This document shows positions 12,739 to 24,778 of a stretch of 64,000 bases of DNA, one piece after another. The notes beneath the pieces are model-generated. The model searched no databases and was not told the origin of the DNA. It worked only from the letters and a program-made list of their open reading frames with translations. The stretch's first letter is position 1. Each line of letters begins with the position of its first letter. Where the stretch lies: contig NC_091246.1 in NCBI RefSeq assembly GCF_042477335.2, forward strand, positions 21,883,001 to 21,947,000. The letters run 5' to 3'. The translations under genes were made by a program, and so were the position numbers. Source of the stretch: Ovis canadensis (taxonomy: Eukaryota > Chordata > Mammalia > Artiodactyla > Bovidae).

Positions 12739-13096
12739 AAAAGTTAGCAAACTTCCAATAGGTCTAGTCTGAATATCTTGGGAAAGCTGTCTCATCAGAT
12801 ATCATCTGCTTTAGTTCTGGGAAATTTTTACTTTCAGGTCACTAGATGATATGCAGGTCTAGTCAGGGTTTGATACTTTCTTTATATGTGTCATGTAAAT
12901 TCAAGAGTCTCTTCCTTGGGGTTTGGTGCACAAGGGCCTTCCTGTGAGGCTGAAGAGAGCTTTTTTCTGGAAGGGTCTTTTTCAATAGATGAAATCTCCA
13001 GGTTGGAGAATGTGAATCATAAAATCCTTGTGTCCTAAGAAGACACTGTGAAAAGATTACTCTACCAAAATATGATTATTATTAATAGAAGCAATT

Positions 13097-14031
13097 TGTG
13101 TGCATTAGTTGCTCAGTCACATCTGACTCTTTGTGACCCTATGGACTCTAGCCTGCCAGGCTCCTCTGTCCATGGGATTCTCCAGGCAAGAATATTGGAG
13201 TGGGTTGACAGTTCTTTCTCCAGGGGACAGTCCCAACCCAGGGATTGAGATGTCTCTTTCTTAAGTGGCAGGAGGAAACAAACTACCGGTGTCACTCTTT
13301 TCCCCTTCTCTATACAAAATTAAAAGGAGGTTTCTCTTCAAATTCTGTGTTGCCATGATGACACCTGGTTCCACCTGAGCTTTTATCAAACCTTGAGCTA
13401 ACCAATGAGATTTTCTTATGGAAATGTTTTTCTTAAACTATGTTAACGAACTATGTATTTACCCTAGACTCTGTCTTTCTCCAAGTCGATTCCGCTTAAG
13501 ACTCAGAACCAATAGGGGCTCAACAAACCAGTATGTTTTACCCATACATTGTTCTCCTAATCTATGTTAATGAAACTATATATTTACTTGGAAATCTGCC
13601 TTTCTTCAAGATTCATGTCAATCATTTTATGGCCCAGGATAGCTCACCTTGTGCCAATGTTGTCTCAGAATGCATGTTGTGGGTGAGGGCCTGGTACCAG
13701 TCTTTGAGTTTTGAGAATTCCCTTTCTCTAATTAGCAGCCTGCTAGTAGCTATATAACATCTGGCTAAAGACTTGCAGGGGGGCACTCTTTCTGCCCGAT
13801 TTTGAAGTCTATGTCAGAAGCTTTCTCTATCTCTTTTATGCTTTAATAAAACTTTTTTACACAAAAGCTCTGAGCGATTAAGCCTTGTCACTGGCCCTGG
13901 ACTGAATTCCTCTCTCCCGGAGGCCAAGGGTCCCGGCATCTTTTATGGTTCCACAACAACCTTTCAGGGTTGAACTCAGGTCTCCTACATTGGAGTCATA
14001 TTCTTTGCTCTCTGAGCCACCAGGAAAGCCC
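13097..14031 (-). mobile_element. Bov-tA SINE (minus) interrupted by a solo LTR
   Basis: SINE halves lie at 13097-13248 and 13967-14031. Together they make one minus-oriented Bov-tA (BovA part, then tRNA part ending GAGCCACCAGGAAAGCC). Flanking 10-bp duplications AGAAGCAATT are at 13087-13096 and 14032-14041. The SINE lies in integrase sequence of the older provirus. Confidence 0.85.
13251..13966 (+). repeat. solo retroviral LTR inserted in the Bov-tA SINE
   Basis: This block of about 716 bp has TGTC..TTCA ends, a TATATAA box at 13751-13757, AATAAA at 13845-13850 and a GT/C-rich R-U5 segment after it. The flanks (GGGATTGA at 13241-13248; GGGTTGA at 13967-13973) are the duplicated SINE target. 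No internal retroviral sequence is present, so it is a recombined solo LTR. It is not the same family as the LTRs at 11.7 and 24.8 kb. Confidence 0.75.
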
Positions 14032-15149
14032 AGAAGCAATTAGGCCTTTGCAATATTGGAATATCTCTTCTTTTATTGGCTGTGGGTCAAAAGAAGCAGA
14101 AGGCAAATTCATTAAGTGTTCTTTGACTAGAGTAAGAGTTTATGGGCTCCAAAAGGTATGTATCTGAGATTTAGAAGGACAAATGACCACGTTTTTGGTC
14201 AAAGTACTTACAGGGTTTTCACTAGTTTTGCTGCTTGACTCTTAATAATGCCACTAGTGTGTTCAACTAAGTCAAAGGATTGAGGGCAGAAAGTACAATA
14301 AAATGTATAAAACCAGCCAAACTGTACAGACTTACCAAAGCACCTGGCCAGTAAAATAGGTTCCTTGATCACTATGAAGTTCAAGTGGGGATAAGGTAAG
14401 GATAATCTTTTCTGGAAGGATGTTAGCCACAGAAGAGGCAGTAGCCCATCTGTAAGGGAAGGCCACAGTCCAGTGTGAAAATATACAGACAATGACTAAA
14501 ACATACTTATATCCATGAGATGCAAAAAGTTATATGAAAGCCATTTGCCAGACTTTGAATTGTCCATTAGGTAGTTAATAATGCCTGGGAGCAGTATGAC
14601 TAGGTTTCCATAGGTTGTGTTTTGGACAGGTGGGACAAGCGTGGTATGTATTTTTTTGTGGCTTAGTTATTATTTTCCCACAAATATTGACTCATGAGTG
14701 CTGTCATTTTGTCAGCAGATCAACAGTTTAATGCATTTACAGTGGTGAGGAGTGGGGATTTTAGAGTCTCTGGTAGGATGGGTTGTCATTTGGTCTAAAT
14801 CAGAGCTTTCTCTTTTTATCAAACCAACAATTGTTGAATTTCCAATCTTGTTTTTCCTCTTCTGAGGTCAATTGTTGGGCTTCTCTAACAAGTTTTCTGA
14901 AGTTATCATTTAGGGAAATAAAACTTTGGACCATAACAAAGTTTTAGCTACTGCTGGTTGCTTTAAGACTGGTTTTTGTGTATGTATGTGTGTGTATGTA
15001 AATATCACAAGGTGATTTCCTTAGCTTTCAGAGAGTAAGATTTAGAATGTTCACAGAATCTTAATAATAGCTAAGGCAGCAGACAAAAATTCCTAAACAA
15101 TGAAGCCATTTAAATTTTTGTTGTGGTTGGAAGTATGGAAGCCAGGTCT

Positions 15150-15320
15150 TCTAAAATATTCCAAAATCATGAGCTTCTCCAAAAGCACATCTGCTATCAG
15201 TATAAATGTTGCCAGTTTTGCCATTGGCTAAAGTACAAACCCACTAATAGTGTATAATTCAGCCTGTTGGGCTAAAGTAGCCATATGTAAAGATGCTGCC
15301 TTAACATCAGAAGGAGTTGA
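15150..15320 (-). pseudogene. retroviral RNase H remnant
   Basis: The minus-strand translation contains ATLAQQAELYT, a stop, and then a KLATFILIADVL-type stretch corresponding to the conserved RNase H segment before the catalytic Asp. It is interrupted by at least one stop and lies between the BovB insertion and integrase, as expected for pol. Confidence 0.5.
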
Positions 15321-15729
15321 AGTAGCTTAGCACAGCACTTTTTATATGAGAACCACGAGAGTGAACCATGAGAGGTCAGTATTACTCAGAGGATTTGCCT
15401 GTAGACCATCAGGACCAGTCAGGAGGTGATCTCTCCATGTTAAGCTGTCAAAAGGGACTTCTTCAGTGATGGAGAGGTGAAGAACAGCAGGGTTGAGCTT
15501 AATACAATGTGGAAGAGTTATGTGAGGAACAATTAACAGAAACAGTTCACGGGGGTGAGGTGGCTGACTGAGAAATGTTGAGAGTGATGAAAATTCAGGA
15601 AAGCTTCTAATGCATAAAGTATAAAAACAGTTAAAGGGGATTCCATGACAATTTTCTCAGTGGTCTTAACTGAAAGAGCAGAGGCCTAATGAAAGAGCAG
15701 CTCTGTCCACCAACAGAAAATTGGATTAA

Positions 15730-18700
15730 AGATTTACTGAGCATGGCCCCACCCAGTTTCCCTCTCAATCAGTCTGTCCCATCAGGAAGCTTCCATAAGC
15801 CTCTTATTCTTCTCTATCAGAGGGCAGACAGACTGAAAACCACAATCACAGAAAACTAACCAATCTGATCACATGGACCACAGCCTTGTCTAACTCAATG
15901 AAACTATGAACCATGCCATATAGGACCACCCAAGATGGATGCGTTGTGGTGAAGAATTCTGACAAAATGTAGTCCACTGGAGAAGGAAACTGCAAACCAC
16001 TTCAGTATTCTTGCCTTGAGAATCCCATAAACAAATGAAAAGGCAAAATGATAGGAGGACACTGAAACATGAACTCCCCAGGTCAGTACGTGCCCAATAT
16101 GCTAGTGGAGATCAGTGGAGAAATAACTCCAGAAAGAATGAAGAGACAGAGCCAAAGCAAAACCAACACTGAGTTGTGGATATGACTGGTAATGGAAATA
16201 AAGTCCGATGCTGTAACGCACAATATTGCATAGGAACCTGGAATGTTAGGTTCATGAATCAAGGCATACTGGAAGTGGTCAAACAGGAGATGGCAAGAGT
16301 AAACGTTTACATTTTAGGAATCAGCGAACTAAAATGGACTGGAATGGGTATATTTACTCAGATGACCATTATATCTACTACTGTGGGCAAGAATCCCTTA
16401 GAAGAAATGGAGTAGCCATCATAGTCAACAAAAGAGTGTGAAATGCAGTACTTGATGCAATCTCAAAAATGACAGAGTTTCCAAGGCAAACCATTCAATA
16501 TCACAGTAATCCATGTCTATGCACAAACCAGTAAGCTGAAGAAGCTGAAGTTGAACGGTTCTATGAAGACCTACAAGACCTTCTAGAACTAACACCCCCA
16601 AAACATGTTTTTTTCATTATAGGGGATTGGAATGCAAAAGTAGGAAATCAAGAAATACCTGGAGTAACATGCAAATTTGGCCTTGGAATACAGAATGAAG
16701 CAGGGCAAAGGCTAATAGAGTTTTGCCAGGAGAATGCACTGGTCATAGCAAACATCCTTTTTCAACAACACAAGAGAAAACTCTGCACATGGACATTACC
16801 AGATGGTCAACACCAAAATCAGATTGATTATATTCTTTGCAGACAAAGATGGAGAAGCTCTATACAGTCAACAAAAACAAGACCAGGAGCTGACTGTGGC
16901 ACAGATCATGAACCCCTTATTGCCAAATTCAGACTTAAATTGAAGAAAGTAGGAAAAACCACTAGACCATTCAGGTATGACCTAAATCAAGTCCCTTAGG
17001 ATTATACAGTGGAAGTGAGAAATAGATTCAAGGGATTAGATCTGATAGACAGAATGCCTGATGAACTATGGACAGAGGTTCATGACATTGTACAGGAAGC
17101 AGTGATCAAGACCATCCCCAAGGAAAAGAAATGCAAAAAGGCAAAATGGTTGTCTGAGGAGACCTTACAAATAGCTATGAAAAGAAGAGAAGTGAAAAGC
17201 AAAGGAGAAAAGGAAAGACATACCCATTTGAATGCAGAGTTCCAAAGAATAGCAAGGAGAGATAAGAAAGCCTTTCTCAATGGTCAGTGCAATGAAATAG
17301 AGGAAAACAATAGAAAGGGAAAGACTAGAGACCTCTTCATGAAAATTAGAGATACCAAGGGAACATTTCATGCAAAGATGGGCAAAATAAAGGACAGAAA
17401 TGGTTTGGACCTAACAGAAGCAGAAGATACTAAGAAGAGTTGGCAAGAATACACAGAACTATCAAAAAAAGATCTTCACAACCCAGATAATCACAATGGT
17501 ATGATCACTCACCTAGAGCCAGACATTCTGGAATGTGAAGTCAAGTAGGTCTTAAGAAGCATCACTACAAACAAACCTAGTGGAAGTGATGGAATTCCAG
17601 TGGAGCTATTTCAAATCCTGAAAGATGATGCTGTGAAAGTGCTGCACTCAATATGCCAGCAAATTTAGAAAACTCAGCAGTGGCCACAGGACTGGAAAAG
17701 GTCAGTTTTCATTCCAGTCCCAAAGAAAGACAATGCTAAAGAATGTTCAAACTACTGCACAATTACACTCATCTCACATGCCAGAAAAGTAATGCTCAAA
17801 ATTCTCAAAGCCAGGCTTCAACAGTACATGAACCATAAACTTCCAGATGTTCAAGCTGGATGTAGAAAAGGCTGAAGAACCAGAGATCAAATTGCCTCCG
17901 TCTGCTGGATCATTGAAAAAGCAAGAGAGTTCCAGGAAAACATCTGCTTCTGCTTTATTGACTATGCCAAAGCCTTTGACAGTGTGGGTCACAACAAACT
18001 CTGAAAAATTATTCAAAAGATGGGAATACCAGACCACCTGACCTGCCTCCTGAGAAATCTATATGCAGGTCAAGAAGCAACAGTTAGAAGTAGATATGGA
18101 AAAACAGACTGGTTCCAAATCAAGAAAGGAGTACATCAAGACTGTATATTGTCACCCTGCTTATTTAACTTATATGCAGAGTGCATCATGAGAAATGTTG
18201 GACTGGATGAAACACAAGCTGGAATCAAGATTTCCAGGAGAAATATCAATATATGGATAACACCACCCTTATGGCAGAAAGCAAAGAAGAGCTAAAGTCT
18301 CTTGATGAAAGTGAAAAAGGAGAGTGAAAAAGTTGGCTTAAAACTCAACATTCAGAAAACTAAGATCATGGTATCTGATCCCATCACTTCATGGCAAATA
18401 GATGGGGAAACAATGGAAACAGTGGCAGACTTTATTTTGGGGGGCTCCAAAATCACTGCAGATGGTGACTGCAGCTATGAAATTAAAAGAACTTGCTTGC
18501 TCCTTGGGAGAAAAGTTATGACCAACCTAGACAGCATATTAAAAAACAGAGACATTACTTTGCCAACAAAGGTCTGTCTAGTCAAAGCTATGGTTTTTCC
18601 AGTAGTGATGTATGTATGTTAGAGTTGTACTATAAAGAAGGCCAAGTTCTGAAGAATTGATGCTTTTGATAACAGTGTTGGAGAAGACTCTTGAGAGTCC

Positions 18701-19035
18701 CTTGGACAGTAGAGAGATCCAACCAGTCTATCCTAAAGGAAATCAGTCCTGAATATTCATTGGAAGGACCAATGCTGAAGCTGAAACTCCAATACTTTGG
18801 CCACCTATGTGAAGAACTGACTCATTTGAAAAGACCCTGATGCTGGAAAGGATTGAAAGCGGGAGGAGAAGGTGATGACAGAGAATGAGATGGTTGGCGC
18901 CATCACCGACTCAATCGATGTGAGTTTGTGTAAACTCCAGGAGTTGGTGATTAATGGACAGGGAAGCCTGGAGTGCTGCAGTTCATGGGATCGCAGAGAG
19001 TCAGGCATGACTGAGTGACTGAACTGCACTGAATC
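15730..19035 (+). mobile_element. near full-length BovB LINE (3.3 kb), inactive
   Basis: The 5' region begins near 15730. An endonuclease frame starts near 16176 (GTWNVRFMN.. motif). RT frames at 17009-17548, 17847-18041, 18020-18295 and 18302-18622 follow in order but are separated by stops and frameshifts. The 3' tail is GAGTGACTGAACTGCACTGAA. It is inserted in the provirus between RT and RNase H in the opposite orientation. I found no convincing target duplication. Confidence 0.88.
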
Positions 19036-19366
19036 ACTCTAAGGCAAGGCTGGTGTCCCTATGTCACAGGATCCAGCTGCTGGCTAGAATATCCTATGGG
19101 TCAGTGGTGGTCCTTGTGTTTTGGGGTGAGTACCCCAAGGGTACCTCCTTCCTTTTCAAAAAAGGTAAAAGGGAATCTGATCATTGGAATGCCCCAGGGA
19201 GGTGAGTTCATCAAGCTCTCTTTTAAGGCCTTAGAAACTATGTCCTCTGGTTTTTCCTCTTAAATTGTACTAGGGTTGTTATTCTTGAATAAAACACAAA
19301 GAGATTTGGCCATAAGAGAGAAATTTGGAATCTAATTTGAACATAACCAACTATCGCAAGAAAATG

Positions 19367-19650
19367 TCACAGATGCTGTTTAGTTTTGGGTTTGGGGAAA
19401 CTCTGGACACTATAAAGTCTATCTGGATCTAGGTGTAGTCCCTGTTCTGTATCAGATGCCCTAAATATCAACCTGGGTTTGGACAAACTGCAATTTTCCT
19501 TGGAAATTTTGGTGGCCTTATGTCCCTTTGACGCTAATACTTTAGCAAGTGTATGCTGTCTTTCTCTGACGAGGCTTGAGAAGAAGAGCAAAGAAGCAAA
19601 TCATCCACACATTCTGTCATTCAGATCAGTGTTCAGGAATTGAGAAATAA
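19367..19650 (-). pseudogene. retroviral reverse transcriptase remnant with catalytic motif
   Basis: On the minus strand, positions 19611-19600 encode Cys-Val-Asp-Asp followed by LLLCSSS, matching the YVDD active-site region with Tyr changed to Cys. Further on, KVLASKGHK, then EQGLHLDPDRL, then FPKPKTK match the palm/thumb boundary of gamma-type RT. A frameshift separates the motif from the 74-codon open frame. Confidence 0.65.
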
Positions 19651-20199
19651 GGACTCTTAGTGACACCTGAGGCATTAGTGTCCAGGTGAATTCTTTTTCT
19701 TTCCAAATAAAGGCAACATTTAATGGCTGGCTTCAGCAACTGGAGTGCTAGAGAATGCACTGCATAAATCAGCTATGGTAAAGAGTTTACCTCTAGTGAC
19801 AGTGGGTATTAGTAACATATAAGAGTTAGGGACGACAAGGCATCGAGGGATGTGTTGTGTATTACCTGGAGATTCTGGGTGAACATCCATCCTGGGTCCT
19901 AGGTTTTCTCACAGGTCAAGTAGAAATATTAGAAAGATTAGTACAGGGGATAGTGAGGTCTTAAGACTTGTCTCCCATTACTTAAAAGGTATTAATTAAT
20001 TGCAGAAAGAGGTTTTGAGAGACCTATCTGAGTCATGATGGGAGGTGTGCTGTAAATTTTGCCAGGGTCAGTTACAGATTTTTGTCCATAGGAAAGTGGT
20101 AGCTAATTCAACAGAACAAATAATCAGTGTTTTGAGGATCAGCTCTAGGACTCAGAGCTGAAGCAATGAAAAGATGTCAAAGGGTCATTTAATTTATGT

Positions 20200-20690
20200 G
20201 ATTGGTTACTTTCATGACTACTGTCAAATGCTAGAATTATTTTCCCTTTTGGGGATAAAGAAATTCTGGCATGATGCTTATCTAAGAAGTTTCAACCTGA
20301 TAAATGGATAAGGGCAGAGGAGCTAAGGAGAAAATGGTGTGTATCTCTCAAAGGGCCTAAACAAAAGGGAATAGGTTCAGAGACAGGAAGCTCTTTGGGG
20401 TTCACTAGAGATCCCATATTTGAATTGTTTTAGTACTCCGAGGCAGGGGCTGCTTTATAGTAGTGGTGCTGAGCACCAAGATTGTGGTTCTGGTGTTACT
20501 TAGAACAGGAAGAGACCCATCCCCAATCTGAGGAAATGTTTCTCCCATTCTATTAAGAGGGAAGGTGGGAAAGAGCCCCTGTAGTCCCCTCCAAACCCTA
20601 TTATTGAGAACTGGGAGAACATTTGAAAGACTGGCCAGAGGGCATATGGTGTTTAAAACTAGGTGGGTTTTGGTTTTCATTTAGGGACTG
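20200..20690 (-). pseudogene. retroviral protease/start of pol remnant
   Basis: The minus-strand translation gives a 91-codon open stretch (20405-20680), followed after stops by KHHARISLSPKGK and SHKLNDPLTS-like segments. These resemble the gammaretroviral protease to reverse transcriptase junction. Several stops and frame changes are present. It is not functional. Confidence 0.5.
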
Positions 20691-21332
20691 TCATTTGCTG
20701 GAGTTTAAGAATTTAGGTGGTCTTTCATTTTGGTGACTCATTTAGAATGTGAGAGAGTTTGCCAGATTAACTAAACTCTGGAGTGGAAAATTCTAGTTTC
20801 CCATTCCATCTTGGTTCTTTTTACTAGAAAGGAAATGTTCTGGTTTAGTCCATCAATAAACACAAAGTTAAAAGCTATCTGGGTGGAATCAACCTTTAAA
20901 AGATCAGAATTTTCTTTTAAAATAATCTGAAGTTGATTGTAATAGTCATGAGCAGATTCATCAGGTTTTCATGTAAAAAGTCTGAATTTTGTTCCAATCA
21001 ACAGGCTTTGAAAAAGTCACCTAGCACTTGCTCAAACTTGATCATATAAGTTAGTAGGTTGGTCTCTGTGTTGTAATCTTAGGTGTTGACGGAAATAATA
21101 AATAAACTACTTGTAATAGGAATAGAAAAGAGTGTTGTTTGAGCCAAACTGAGGACTATAACCCAGGAGACAATCTCTCAGATTATTCTGAGAAACTGCT
21201 TGGTTGAAAAATGGTTTTTAGCATAGCTATATACTTTATCAGAACAAAGAACATACATCAAACATGACAGGGGTATATTCCTTCAAGTTTCCAAAATAGA
21301 GAGATTTAGTAAATATAGAGTGAGACAGTAAG

Positions 21333-21902
21333 ACCTGGTGTCTGGGAAGGGAAACATCTTCCAGGGAGTGTTAATATGGATGTCCTAAAAAGGGAGTTTT
21401 TCCCCTTACCTTCAGAACACACATTCTTTATCTTGATGGTTAAAGCAGATGTGCTGTGTGTATAACAAGCTATTTTAATTCACACAAAGTTCAGGCTGCT
21501 GTGTATAAGCCAAAATTACTTCCACATGCCTCAATGTTTGAAAATTGTCTCCATCAGAGGGAAATTTCAGGATTTTCCCATTTGGGGGTTTTCATCTAAT
21601 CCTGGGCTTGTCCTTTACTGACAAGCATATGAAACTAGCAGGTGTAAGTTATAAAAATAAGATTGATAAGTTTAAATAACGATGTTAAATTTTTCACAAA
21701 ATTTGTGAGGATCTTTGGTTATTTTGGGAAAATCTTTGACTATGGCTCACAGTTCAGCTTTAGTTCAGGAAATATAAATGAAGGTTATGCATCCTCAGAA
21801 GTGTTAGTTTTAAAGAGACTAGCTTTAATAAAAGACTCCCTTCTTACAACATCCATATTAACCCACCCTGGAAGATGTTTCCCTTCCCAGACACCAGGTC
21901 CT
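21333..21902. repeat. inverted repeat with arms of about 70 bp
   Basis: The arm 21333-21402 (GACCTGGTGTCTGGGAAGGG.. to CTAAAAAGGGAGT) is the near-perfect reverse complement of 21829-21902 (GACTCCCTTCTTACAAC.. to CCCAGACACCAGGTC). The loop is about 430 bp. Its origin is not recognised. It lies in the gag region of the degenerate provirus. Confidence 0.75.
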
Positions 21903-22228
21903 TGAACAGCAAAGAGATCAAACCATTCAATCCTAAAGGAAATCAGTACTGAATATTCTTTGGATGGACTGATGCTGAAGCTGAAACTCCAATACTTTGG
22001 CCACCAGATGTGAAGACCTGTCTCATTGGAAAAGACACTGATGCTGGGAAAGATTGAAGGCAGGAGGAGAAGGGGACGACAGAGGATGAGATGGTTGGAT
22101 GGCTTCACCAACTTGATGGACATGAGTTTGAGCAAGCTCCGGGAGTTGGTGATGGACAGGAAGGCCTGGCATGTTGCAGTCCATGGGGTTGCAAACACAA
22201 CTGAGTGACTGAACTGAATTGAGCTTTG
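21900..22228 (+). mobile_element. BovB 3' end fragment
   Basis: It runs from GAACAGCAAAGAGATCAAACC to the tail GAGTGACTGAACTGAATTGAG. It contains the usual CTTTGGCCACC and GAGATGGTTGGATGGC landmarks. Its 5' end abuts the right arm of an inverted repeat (21829-21902). Confidence 0.85.
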
Positions 22229-22414
22229 ATAAGTTTAGAGGGAAAAGGTGGGGAGGGATTCAGGCAAAAAGAAAATTGAGAGAATTAGTATAGAAAAATT
22301 GAGGGTATAGAGGCAATGTGGGTGGCATCGAAGGAAAGAAGGAAGGTGGTGCCTAGGGCAGAGCCTGGGCATGAGGAGGTGAGGGAGGGAGACAAGATGG
22401 CATCAGAGGCAGCT

Positions 22415-22638
22415 TCTGTGCATGCTACATTGCTTTAGTCAAGCCTGATTCTTTGTGATCCTATGGGCTATAGCCTGCCACGCTCCTCTGTCCATGGGAT
22501 TCTCCAGGCAAGAATACTGGAGAGGGTTGCTGTACCCTTCTCCAGGGGTTCTTACCAACTCAGGGATCGAACCTGTGTGTTTACATCTCCTGAACTGGCA
22601 AGCGGGTTCTTTACCACTAGCGCCACCTGGGAAGCCCC
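22415..22638 (-). mobile_element. Bov-tA SINE
   Basis: Minus orientation, ending GCGCCACCTGGGAAGCCC. The 14-bp duplication CATCAGAG(G/T)CAGCT is at 22401-22414 and 22639-22652. Confidence 0.88.
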
Positions 22639-22789
22639 CATCAGAGTCAGCTCAGACAAAGAAGTCAATGAAGAACCTGAGGTTTCAGGCATCATTTTAT
22701 TTTTTTAAAATAGTTCATTTGCCTTGGTTAAAGTCTTATTTTGCAGAAAGGCAGTTTTAGACTTCTGATAATGTTGGGAAGTCTCTGTG

Positions 22790-23270
22790 GATGAAAAATT
22801 AATCAACAGTTGGTCTTCAGGAGAAATAGAAAATTTTACTGAAGCCAACCTGAGGATTATAACCCAGGAGACAGTCTTTTTGAGGACTGTTCTTAAAAAA
22901 AAAAAAAAAAAGAAGTCAAAGGCCCAGTTACATACATTCTTGAAACAAAGGATCATACATCAAAATGGCACATTGATGTTTTATGTAAAATTCATCAGAG
23001 ATACACAGTCCCGACAAGCACTATACAAAGCCAGCAATGGGTCACCACGATCTCTTCCAGGATTAGGAAAGGAATGTTATCTTTTAAGGAGTAACATTAC
23101 TGGTATATGAAGAAGGGAAAAGGTTAATTTTTACAGTCAAGTGGGCATTCCTGCCTTGAGGCGCTCTGGTTAATGGATAATACAGATGCAGACTGCACAG
23201 AGGGAGGGCCCAGCTCTGACAGGGAGTATGTTATGCTTTAATTTTCTTGTCTGGACACAATATCTAACAT
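22790..23270. repeat. unnamed dispersed repeat, related to 21110-21250 and 24030-24110
   Basis: The phrase AACTGAGGACTATAACCCAGGAGACA and its variants, followed by a CTCAGA..TCTGAG motif or its truncation, occurs at 21145, 22850 and 24050. The copies are separated by other sequence, and the family is not identified. A poly(A) run lies at 22895-22911. Confidence 0.45.
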
Positions 23271-24575
23271 TTATGCCATCATCCCAAAATACCAATCAAA
23301 ATAGGCATTTCATTCAGTTCTGAAGATTTTTGCGCTATTGTTTTCCAGTTTGGTTTTAACAAAATTAAATTTAGGAATTTCAAAAGTTACGCATAATGGC
23401 CAATGATATTCTGAATTGCCTTTGGTTAGGTCAGTCCATTAGCATGAGGAAAAATAAAGATTTTAAACATAAAATTGACTAGAATCTCAGTGTGTGTGTG
23501 TGTGGGGGGGTGTGCCCTCAAGATATATAGATAACCAGGATACCATCTCTCAGAGACTTTTTCTCTAGAATAAAAGAATAATTTTCCAACAGCTTAAACA
23601 ATTTATATCTTAAACAGCTCAGTTTTAACAGCTTGCAGCTCAAACTGTCTGCAGGCCTAATACCCACCAGTCCTGAGGGAACAGCTTGGTCCTGGAGGAC
23701 CCAGGCCGAAGGCTTCCCCACTAGTGCCTATGAAACCGCGCCCATTCCAAAGGTACAGGCTGATGGCTCCATTTCAGTGAAGTGATTCAGTTTCAGTGAA
23801 ACAACCCCTGTACCGGAAGGAACTGGGTTGACAGCTTCTCAGCCAATTTCAGTTGAAGCAGTGTAATCTCAGAATAAGCTTGAACTGCCAAAAGAGTACT
23901 TGCATACAGAACAAGGCTTTAACCAGAAAGAATGAAACCTAAAAACAGATCCCTAATACAACCTGAAGAGCTTTAAGTACAAAGAGGGGTCAACTGAAAA
24001 AAAAGAAAGAAAACAACCTGAAAGTTGAGAATTATGTTTTATTTGGTGGACAAACTGAGGACCTTTAAGCCGAGGGGGCAGCTTCTCAGATAGTTCTGAG
24101 GGACTGCTCTCTAGAGGTAAGGGAGAAGCCAGGATATGTAAGAGTTCTTCAACAAAAACCAGGTTTTACTGATCAAAAGATTACTATTTATTAAAGAAAA
24201 CCAGTCATCTCAAATTAATGAATTTGTACTTTTCTACATATAGGAAGATACAAGAATCTGGGTTCACTGAAATCATTCCTTTGATATACACATCAGCTAT
24301 CTAGGACCAGCATCCTGTTTGTTTCCATCCTGAGTTCCCTCAGGGTTCTCTGTCGGAGGAGGGGCTGTAGTGGCTAATGGCTTAATGGCCACCACATCCT
24401 TTTTCAACTGATGTGGCAGACAGCATTTTTAGTCCACAGACTACAAAGGCTTGAATCAGGAGAAAGATGTACAGGGTCAGTGAGAGAAGGAATGAGCGAT
24501 AAAGGGCGCAACTGTGGATACCTCACCTCTCTGCTCATTAGCCCGGGAGTCTTTGGGGGTTTCCTCTGTCCTTGT

Positions 24576-24752
24576 GGTGGTGGATTAGTCACTAAGTCGT
24601 GTTCCTGTAGACTGTAGCCTGCCGGGCTCCTTTGTCCATGGGATTTCCCACATGGCCATTTCCTTCTCCAGGGGATCTTTCTGACCCAGAGACGGAACCT
24701 AGGTCTCTTGCATTGCAGGCAGATTCTTTACCACTGAGCCACCAGGGAAGCT
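24576..24752 (-). mobile_element. Bov-tA SINE in retroviral leader
   Basis: Minus orientation. Flanks CTCTGTCCTTGT (24564-24575) and CTCTGGTCCTTGT (24753-24765). It is inserted directly beside the provirus primer-binding site. Confidence 0.88.
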
Positions 24753-24758
24753 CTCTGG

Positions 24759-24778
24759 TCCTTGTATGGGCCACCAAA
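24759..24778 (-). other. retroviral primer-binding site
   Basis: On the minus strand the sequence directly after the 5' LTR reads TTTGGTGGCCCATACAAGGA. It begins with the TGG common to primer-binding sites (complement of tRNA CCA). It resembles the isoleucine-tRNA type known in ERV-I elements, with a few changes. The tRNA assignment is from memory and uncertain. Confidence 0.5.

Larger units (their letters stand above)
12745..14500 (-). pseudogene. retroviral integrase remnant, split by a SINE carrying a solo LTR
   Basis: The minus strand at 14.2-14.5 kb reads ELHSDQGTYFTGQVL and then CPQSFDLVEHTSGIIKSQ, matching the integrase catalytic core (Asp and Glu positions seen). At 12.9-13.05 kb LQPGDFIYWKRHLPEKSSLQP matches the C-terminal domain of MLV-type integrase. 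Stops and frameshifts are present. The two parts are separated by the insertion at 13097-14031. Confidence 0.65.

Noticed and set aside
16176-18622. Open frames of 60-179 codons resembling endonuclease and reverse transcriptase
   Set aside because: They are successive broken pieces of one BovB LINE, not host genes. The same applies to frames at 5948-6826, 27162-28649, 31269-32854, 43175-44185 and 46069-46662.
24721-24752. tRNA-gene-like A/B box segments near GAGCCACCAGGGAAG
   Set aside because: They occur in many copies as part of Bov-tA and CHR SINEs. No cloverleaf tRNA gene was seen.
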